From PALSA-1006 sp041660815 (GTDB lineage: Bacteria > Pseudomonadota > Gammaproteobacteria > Burkholderiales > Gallionellaceae): a stretch of 64,000 nucleotides of DNA. Below, one piece after another: positions 61,921 through 64,000 of the stretch. The position numbers and the translations under genes are program-made. The notes beneath the pieces were generated by a model. That model saw only the letters and a program-made list of their open reading frames with translations. It ran no database searches and had not been told where the DNA came from. Numbering within the stretch: the stretch's first letter is position 1; every line of letters starts with the position of its first letter. The stretch covers positions 55,726 to 119,725 of the forward strand of contig JBAZVN010000012.1 of the NCBI GenBank assembly GCA_041660815.1, given 5' to 3'.

Positions 61921-62313
61921 TTACTCGTCTGCAACTTCTACGGGCTGAGCTTCAGCGGGACGATCCATCAGTTCCACGAGTGCCATCGGTGCATTGTCAC
62001 CTTTGCGGAAGCCGAACTTAAGAATACGTGAGTAGCCGCCATTTCGAGTTGCATAACGCGGACCGAGCTCATCAAATAGCTTGCTAACCATTTCACGATC
62101 ACGCAAACGCGAGAAAGCCAAACGACGATTAGACAGACTTGGAGTTTTACCCAATGTCAAAATTGGCTCTGCAACGCGGCGCAATTCCTTGGCTTTGGGC
62201 AGAGTTGTTTTAATAACTTCATGACGCAACAGGGAAACAGTCATGTTGCGTAGCATGGCCAAACGATGGCTGCTGGTGCGATTGAGTTTTCTAAGACCTA
62301 AACGGTGACGCAT
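61921..62313 (-). CDS. rplQ: 50S ribosomal protein L17
   Basis: 130 residues. Starts MRHRLGLRKLNRTSSHRLAM, the universal L17 opening. Last gene of the alpha operon, after rpoA. Confidence 0.97.
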   Translation of the reverse strand: MRHRLGLRKLNRTSSHRLAMLRNMTVSLLRHEVIKTTLPKAKELRRVAEPILTLGKTPSLSNRRLAFSRLRDREMVSKLFDELGPRYATRNGGYSRILKFGFRKGDNAPMALVELMDRPAEAQPVEVADE

Positions 62314-62360
62314 GATTATCCTTTCGTACTACTATTAACTTTCTGGCTAACTCGCTCAGA

Positions 62361-63338
62361 TTAGTCTTCAACTACAGCTGTAGTTGGCCAGTTTTCCAAC
62401 TTCATACCCAGTGACAAACCATGTTCGGCAAGCACTTGCTTAATTTCATTAAGTGACTTGCGACCCAAGTTCGGGGTGCGTAACAAATCCGCTTCATTAT
62501 GCTGAATCAAATCGCCGATGTAATGGATGCTCTGAGCTTTCAGGCAATTTGAAGAACGCGGAGTCAATTCCAAGTCATCTACCGGACGCAACAACATCGG
62601 GTCAACCTTGGGAGCCTGAGGCTTTTCAACAGGCTCAGGAGTACCTTCCAGTGCGGCAAATACAGAGAACTGATCTACCAGAATGCGCGCAGCGTAGCGA
62701 ATAGACTCTTCAGGATCAATTGCACTATTTGTCTCAATATCCATGATCAGCTTATCCAAATCGGTACGCTGTTCAACACGCGCACTCTCTACAGAATAAC
62801 TTACACGAGAAATCGGGCTGAAAGAAGCATCCAGCGCAATATGACCAAACGGACGAGTCGCACCAGGCAGAAGACGAGACATCGCAGATACATAACCGCG
62901 TCCCTGTTCAACCTTGATTTCAATTTCCAGTTTGCCGCCAGCAGTCAAATGGGCGATAACGTGATCGGGATTAATAACTTCCGTATCCGCATTCGTCTCA
63001 ATATCTGCAGCAGTTACAACACCTGCACCCGATTTTTTCAGGTACAGAGTAGCTTCATGAATATTGTGCAACTTAAGAACTAGCCCCTTAAGATTTAGCA
63101 AAATTTCCACAACATCTTCTTGAACACCGTCAATGGATGAGTATTCATGCAACACGCCGGAAATCTTAACTTCTGTTACGGCAAATCCGGGCATAGAAGA
63201 CAGCAAAATACGACGCAATGCATTACCTAAAGTATGGCCATAGCCGCGCTCAAAAGGCTCCATCACAACTCGCGCTTGAGTTGGTGAAATACGTTGCACA
63301 TCGATAATTCGAGGCTTCAACAAATTGGTATAAGACAT
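62361..63338 (-). CDS. rpoA: DNA-directed RNA polymerase subunit alpha
   Basis: 325 residues. The N-terminal assembly domain (FERGYGHTLGNALRRILLSSM) is joined by a Pro-rich linker to the C-terminal domain (ELTPRSSNCLKAQSIHYIGD, GRKSLNEIKQVLAEHGLSLG), which contacts UP elements and activators. Located between rpsD and rplQ as usual. Confidence 0.98.
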   Translation of the reverse strand: MSYTNLLKPRIIDVQRISPTQARVVMEPFERGYGHTLGNALRRILLSSMPGFAVTEVKISGVLHEYSSIDGVQEDVVEILLNLKGLVLKLHNIHEATLYLKKSGAGVVTAADIETNADTEVINPDHVIAHLTAGGKLEIEIKVEQGRGYVSAMSRLLPGATRPFGHIALDASFSPISRVSYSVESARVEQRTDLDKLIMDIETNSAIDPEESIRYAARILVDQFSVFAALEGTPEPVEKPQAPKVDPMLLRPVDDLELTPRSSNCLKAQSIHYIGDLIQHNEADLLRTPNLGRKSLNEIKQVLAEHGLSLGMKLENWPTTAVVED

Positions 63339-63356
63339 ATCTGTACTCCGCGTGGA

Positions 63357-63986
63357 TTACTTAGAATACAACTCGACAACGAGGTGTTCGTTGATCGTAG
63401 CTGGCAATTCGGAACGCTGAGGCAATGCTTTATATGTTCCCTTAAGTGCCTTAACATCAACCTCAATCCACTCCGGGAATCCGCGTTGTTCCGCAGCCTT
63501 TAATGCCGCAGTTACACGGAGCTGAGATTTGGAAGCTTCAGCAACTTCAACAACGTCACCAGGACGAACTTGATAAGACGGAATATTTACACGTTTACCG
63601 TTAACCAAGATTGAGTTATGCCTTACAACTTGACGAGCCTCGGCACGAGAAGCGCCAAATCCCATACGATAAGAAACATTGTCCAAGCGTGATTCCAAAA
63701 TTTGCAATAAACTTTCGCCGGTAATACCGCGAGACTGTTCAGCGCGCTTGTATGTCAGACGGAACTGACCCTCCATAACGCCATAGATACGACGCAATTT
63801 TTGCTTTTCGCGCAATTGACCGCCATATTCAGATTGACGTTGATTCTTTTTCTGACCGTGCTGGCCGGGGGGATAAGCACGACGCTCTACTGCACATTTG
63901 TCAGTAAAACATTTTTCAGCTTTAAGGAACAGTTTTTCGCCTTCACGACGACACTGACGGCACTTTGCATCAAGATTTCTAGCCAA
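63357..63986 (-). CDS. rpsD: 30S ribosomal protein S4
   Basis: 209 residues, complete. Starts MARNLDAKCRQCRREGEKLF with cysteines of the zinc-binding form (C9/C12 and later C26/C31). The S4 RNA-binding domain covers ~98-160 (LDNVSYRMGFGASRAEARQ). It binds 16S rRNA and autoregulates the operon in E. coli. rpsK and rpsM are expected just beyond the window. Confidence 0.98.
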   Translation of the reverse strand: MARNLDAKCRQCRREGEKLFLKAEKCFTDKCAVERRAYPPGQHGQKKNQRQSEYGGQLREKQKLRRIYGVMEGQFRLTYKRAEQSRGITGESLLQILESRLDNVSYRMGFGASRAEARQVVRHNSILVNGKRVNIPSYQVRPGDVVEVAEASKSQLRVTAALKAAEQRGFPEWIEVDVKALKGTYKALPQRSELPATINEHLVVELYSK

Positions 63987-64000
63987 GATCTATACTCCCA

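Noticed and set aside
1..64000. CRISPR arrays, rRNA and tRNA genes.
   Set aside because: No regularly spaced short repeats, no conserved rRNA stretches and no tRNA cloverleaf with a CCA end were seen, including at the island borders.

Overview
This window looks like a piece of a betaproteobacterial chromosome, probably Nitrosomonadales/Gallionellaceae-like. The evidence is the gyrA-serC-serA-pheA-hisC-aroF cluster, the uvrA / yajR-ssb and rpsD-rpoA-rplQ blocks, and the many c- and b-type haem proteins. The species cannot be named from the sequence alone. Conserved housekeeping blocks are interrupted by two accessory regions.

Layout. 1-2506: 3' part of a TetR regulator, then a small redox cluster (cytochrome c', cytochrome b561, SirB-like, hemerythrin). 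2527-12345 (minus strand): a FimV-like protein and the gyrA-serC-serA-pheA-hisC-aroF run for serine and aromatic amino-acid synthesis. 12885-17908: flagellin, an MltD-type transglycosylase and a YejF-type double ATPase. 18182-23672: a first accessory patch with an AbiEii-type toxin and HTH partner, a broken PIN toxin with its small partner between two 75-bp palindromic repeats, a SEC-C nuclease-like protein and an ORF6N protein. 24000-26619: a GC-rich Spy/CpxR/CpxA-like envelope-stress module with a CpxR-type box in front. 26832-32496: diguanylate cyclase, family-4 uracil-DNA glycosylase, rimI, tsaB, ispF, ispD, a lipoprotein hydrolase and greB.

32552-56897 is a large defence island. (a) At 32744-40484 a minus-strand set of eight genes lies between two direct, almost identical 161-bp copies of a small element with inverted ends. 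It combines signalling and effector parts (a TIR-SLOG-like protein, a patatin lipase, two ThsB-like TIR proteins) with nucleotide- or base-modification parts (a thymidylate-synthase homologue, a protein resembling the helical domain of hypermodified-thymine enzymes, an Nmad2-like protein) and a small membrane protein. I consider this the best candidate for an undescribed system. (b) At 40732-42172 lies a three-part MqsR-MqsA-SecB-like toxin-antitoxin-chaperone operon. (c) At 42292-51382 a type I restriction-modification operon carries an AvcD/DcdV-like kinase-deaminase and two further small genes between hsdS and hsdR. (d) At 51488-56830 a compact four-gene module with three diverged tyrosine recombinases sits next to ssb and is the probable mobility engine.

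56983-64000 returns to the core: ssb, a YajR-like transporter, uvrA, and the end of the ribosomal protein operon (rpsD, rpoA, rplQ). No tRNA, rRNA or CRISPR array was seen. All family assignments come from reading motifs; no database search was run.
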